Shown here: piece by piece, positions 62,662 to 64,000 of the stretch
Position numbering within the stretch: position 1 is the first letter of the stretch
Layout of the letters: the number at the start of each line of letters is the position of its first letter
DNA from: Pseudoroseomonas aestuarii
GTDB taxonomy: Bacteria > Pseudomonadota > Alphaproteobacteria > Acetobacterales > Acetobacteraceae
DNA length: 64,000 nucleotides
Direction: 5' to 3'
Assembly: GCF_042651065.1 (NCBI RefSeq)
Contig: NZ_JBHSCH010000011.1
Coordinates: 15,835-79,834, forward strand
Made by a program: the position numbers and the translations under genes
Notes under the pieces: generated by a model
What the model was told of the DNA's origin: nothing
The model's database searches: none
What the model saw: the letters and a program-made list of their open reading frames with translations, nothing else

Positions 62662-63677
62662 GCCGCGTCCCGCAGCAGCGCGTCGCGCCGCGCCGCCAGG
62701 GCGGCCATCAGGTCGGAGAGCGCGGCGGCGGTGGTGGCGGCGCTGGCCGCCCGCATGGCGTCGCGCGCGGCGGCGAGACGCTCCAGCGCGGTGTCGGTCA
62801 GCGGCGCGCTGGCCTCCAGCACGTCCTGGCTCTCCGCCAGCACGCCGCTGCAATGCAGGGCGATGTCGCAGCCCGCCCGCAGCGCGCCCGCCGCGCGCTC
62901 GCCCGGCGTGCCGGTGAGCGCGCCCATCGCCAAATCGTCCGAGACCAGCACGCCGGAGAAGCCGATCTCGCCGCGGATGATGTCGCGGATGATGCCGGGC
63001 GAGAGGGTGGCGGGGCGCGTGGCGTCCAGCGCCTCGAACAGCAGGTGCGCCGTCATGCCCCAGGCGCCGCTGCCGGCGAGCGCGGCGAAGGGCGCGAAAT
63101 CATTGGCCAGGGCGGCGCGCGGCGCATCGACGCGCGGCAGCTCCAGGTGGCTGTCGGCCATGGCACGGCCATGCCCTGGCATGTGCTTGACGACGGGGAT
63201 GACGCCCCCCGCCTGCAGCCCGGCCACCCAGGCGGCGCCGAGCCGCGCCACCTCCGCCGGGTCGGCCGAGAAGCCGCGGTCCCCCACCACGCTGTGCATG
63301 CCAGGCAGGCGCAGGTCCAGCACCGGGGCGCAGACCACGTCGAAGCCGGCGGCGCTGCATTCCAGCGCCAGCAGCGTGGCGTTGGCCCGCGCCGCCTCGG
63401 CGTCGCGCGCCTCGAACAGGGCGGCGGGCGGGAAGGCCGGCCAGTGCGGCGGCCGCAGCCGCGCCACGCGCCCGCCCTCCTGGTCCACCAGCACCGGCGC
63501 CGCCTCGCCCAGCTCGGCGCGGATGGCGCCGGTCAGCGCGCGGAGCTGCATCGGGTCGCGCACGTTGCGCGCGAACAGGATGGCGCCGAGCGGCCGCATC
63601 CGGCGCAGCATCGCCGCCTCCTCGGCCAGCAGCACGGGGCCGGAGAGGCCGATGATGGCGGCGCGCGGCGTGCTCAT
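62658..63677 (-). CDS. nagZ: Beta-N-acetylglucosaminidase NagZ
   Basis: 339 residues, GH3 barrel. The family motif KHMPGHGRAMADSHLELP (catalytic His/Asp loop) and the nucleophile region GVLVSDDLAMGALTG are intact. It works in the cytoplasm on GlcNAc-anhydroMurNAc peptides released by lytic transglycosylases during wall recycling. The gene is coupled to the M50 peptidase gene by GTGA and follows the SPOR gene. Confidence 0.95.
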   Translation of the reverse strand: MSTPRAAIIGLSGPVLLAEEAAMLRRMRPLGAILFARNVRDPMQLRALTGAIRAELGEAAPVLVDQEGGRVARLRPPHWPAFPPAALFEARDAEAARANATLLALECSAAGFDVVCAPVLDLRLPGMHSVVGDRGFSADPAEVARLGAAWVAGLQAGGVIPVVKHMPGHGRAMADSHLELPRVDAPRAALANDFAPFAALAGSGAWGMTAHLLFEALDATRPATLSPGIIRDIIRGEIGFSGVLVSDDLAMGALTGTPGERAAGALRAGCDIALHCSGVLAESQDVLEASAPLTDTALERLAAARDAMRAASAATTAAALSDLMAALAARRDALLRDAA

Positions 63678-63695
63678 GGGTATCCCTGGCCTTCC

Positions 63696-64000
63696 TCAGC
63701 CCCCGATGACGGCGCAGGCGCCGCCGCGGCTCTTGATGGTGTCGCAGAAGCTGCTGGCGCTGTCGCGGCTGTCGAAGCCGCCGGTGCGCAGCCGCCACAT
63801 GGTCGGGTAGCCGTCCCGCTCGAAGCGCAGCACCTGCGGCGTGCGGCCCTGCAACGCCTCCGGCGCGCGGCGCGCGAGGCGGTCCCATTCGGAGCGGGCG
63901 CCGGATTCAGAGTCCAGCGCGCCGAGCTGCACCACCACGCCGCCGGTGCTGCGCACGGGCGAGGGCGGCGCCGCGGCGGCGGGCAGGGCGGCAAGCGTGG
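63696..64000 (-). CDS. SPOR-domain protein, 5'-truncated by window edge
   Basis: The frame is open to the right edge; at least 101 residues are visible. The SPOR domain (GGVVVQLGALDSESGARSEW, RLRTGGFDSRDSASSFCDTI, ending GGACAVIGG) would bind denuded septal peptidoglycan. Upstream of it the sequence is Ala/Pro-rich, as in the linkers of such proteins. A SPOR gene between argS and nagZ is usual in alphaproteobacteria, so argS is probably just outside the window. Confidence 0.88.
   Translation of the reverse strand, partial: TLAALPAAAAPPSPVRSTGGVVVQLGALDSESGARSEWDRLARRAPEALQGRTPQVLRFERDGYPTMWRLRTGGFDSRDSASSFCDTIKSRGGACAVIGG

Overview
This window is a chromosomal stretch of a very G+C-rich alphaproteobacterium, most probably Acetobacteraceae and Roseomonas-like. 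The reasons are the extreme third-position GC, the order dusB-ntrB-ntrC-ntrY-ntrX next to hfq-hflX, the recG / sdhE-mfd pair, the order SPOR-nagZ-M50 peptidase-scpA-scpB...tatB-tatC-serS, and an NDUFS4-like complex I subunit. The genus is an inference. I see no phage, transposon, integrase, CRISPR array or rRNA; this is mostly core housekeeping DNA.

Layout. 1-1124 is the 3' part of an unrecognised gene, followed by a gene-poor gap to 1919. 1920-4474 is a two-gene glycolipid unit (GT2-GtrA and a GT39 transferase). 4533-6440 holds MsrP, a cupin and a Nudix hydrolase. 6437-10914 (minus strand) is a Gld-type ABC export cassette (ATPase, permease, GldG-like, DUF4340). 11017-16956 holds recG diverging from sdhE-mfd. 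16969-20703 holds a FrnE-like DsbA protein, a DUF457 membrane protein, and an ArsR regulator diverging from an MFS transporter around a perfect 18-bp inverted repeat. tRNA-Ser(UGA) follows, then a chemoreceptor, an LpxR-like outer-membrane protein, and three cell-wall genes (MltB-like, RlpA-like, PBP5-like).

27012-32669 is a run of housekeeping genes: tmk, holB, metG, tatD-like, PhnP-like MBL, mazG. An IMPase-like gene, hflX, hfq, a HAD phosphatase, a D-amino-acid-transaminase-like gene and the ntrXYCB-dusB nitrogen regulon follow on the minus strand to 44466. ntrX ends in the clearest intrinsic terminator of the window. 44630-50397 holds a DUF305 membrane protein, ispDF, a GAF/GGDEF-like/EAL protein, trpS and panC. 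50493-53482 pairs a phospholipase D-VTT fusion with an EEP-family hydrolase, reminiscent of the E. coli clsB-ybhP pair. 53527-55221 is a DUF1127 gene divergent from a MocR regulator. Two small genes, tRNA-Arg(UCU), the complex I subunit and tRNA-Pro(UGG) follow. The window ends with serS-tatC-tatB, an ABC ATPase, scpB-scpA, an M50 peptidase, nagZ and a truncated SPOR protein.

Many neighbours overlap by 1-4 bases (ATGA, GTGA or TGATG), so translational coupling is common. The least expected signals are not genes. They are a 56-bp perfect palindrome inside the scpA 3' end, several short tandem-repeat tracts (13-15 bp units) at gene ends or between genes, the ArsR/MFS inverted repeat, and the replacement of tatA by an ABC ATPase gene in the scp-tat-serS run.
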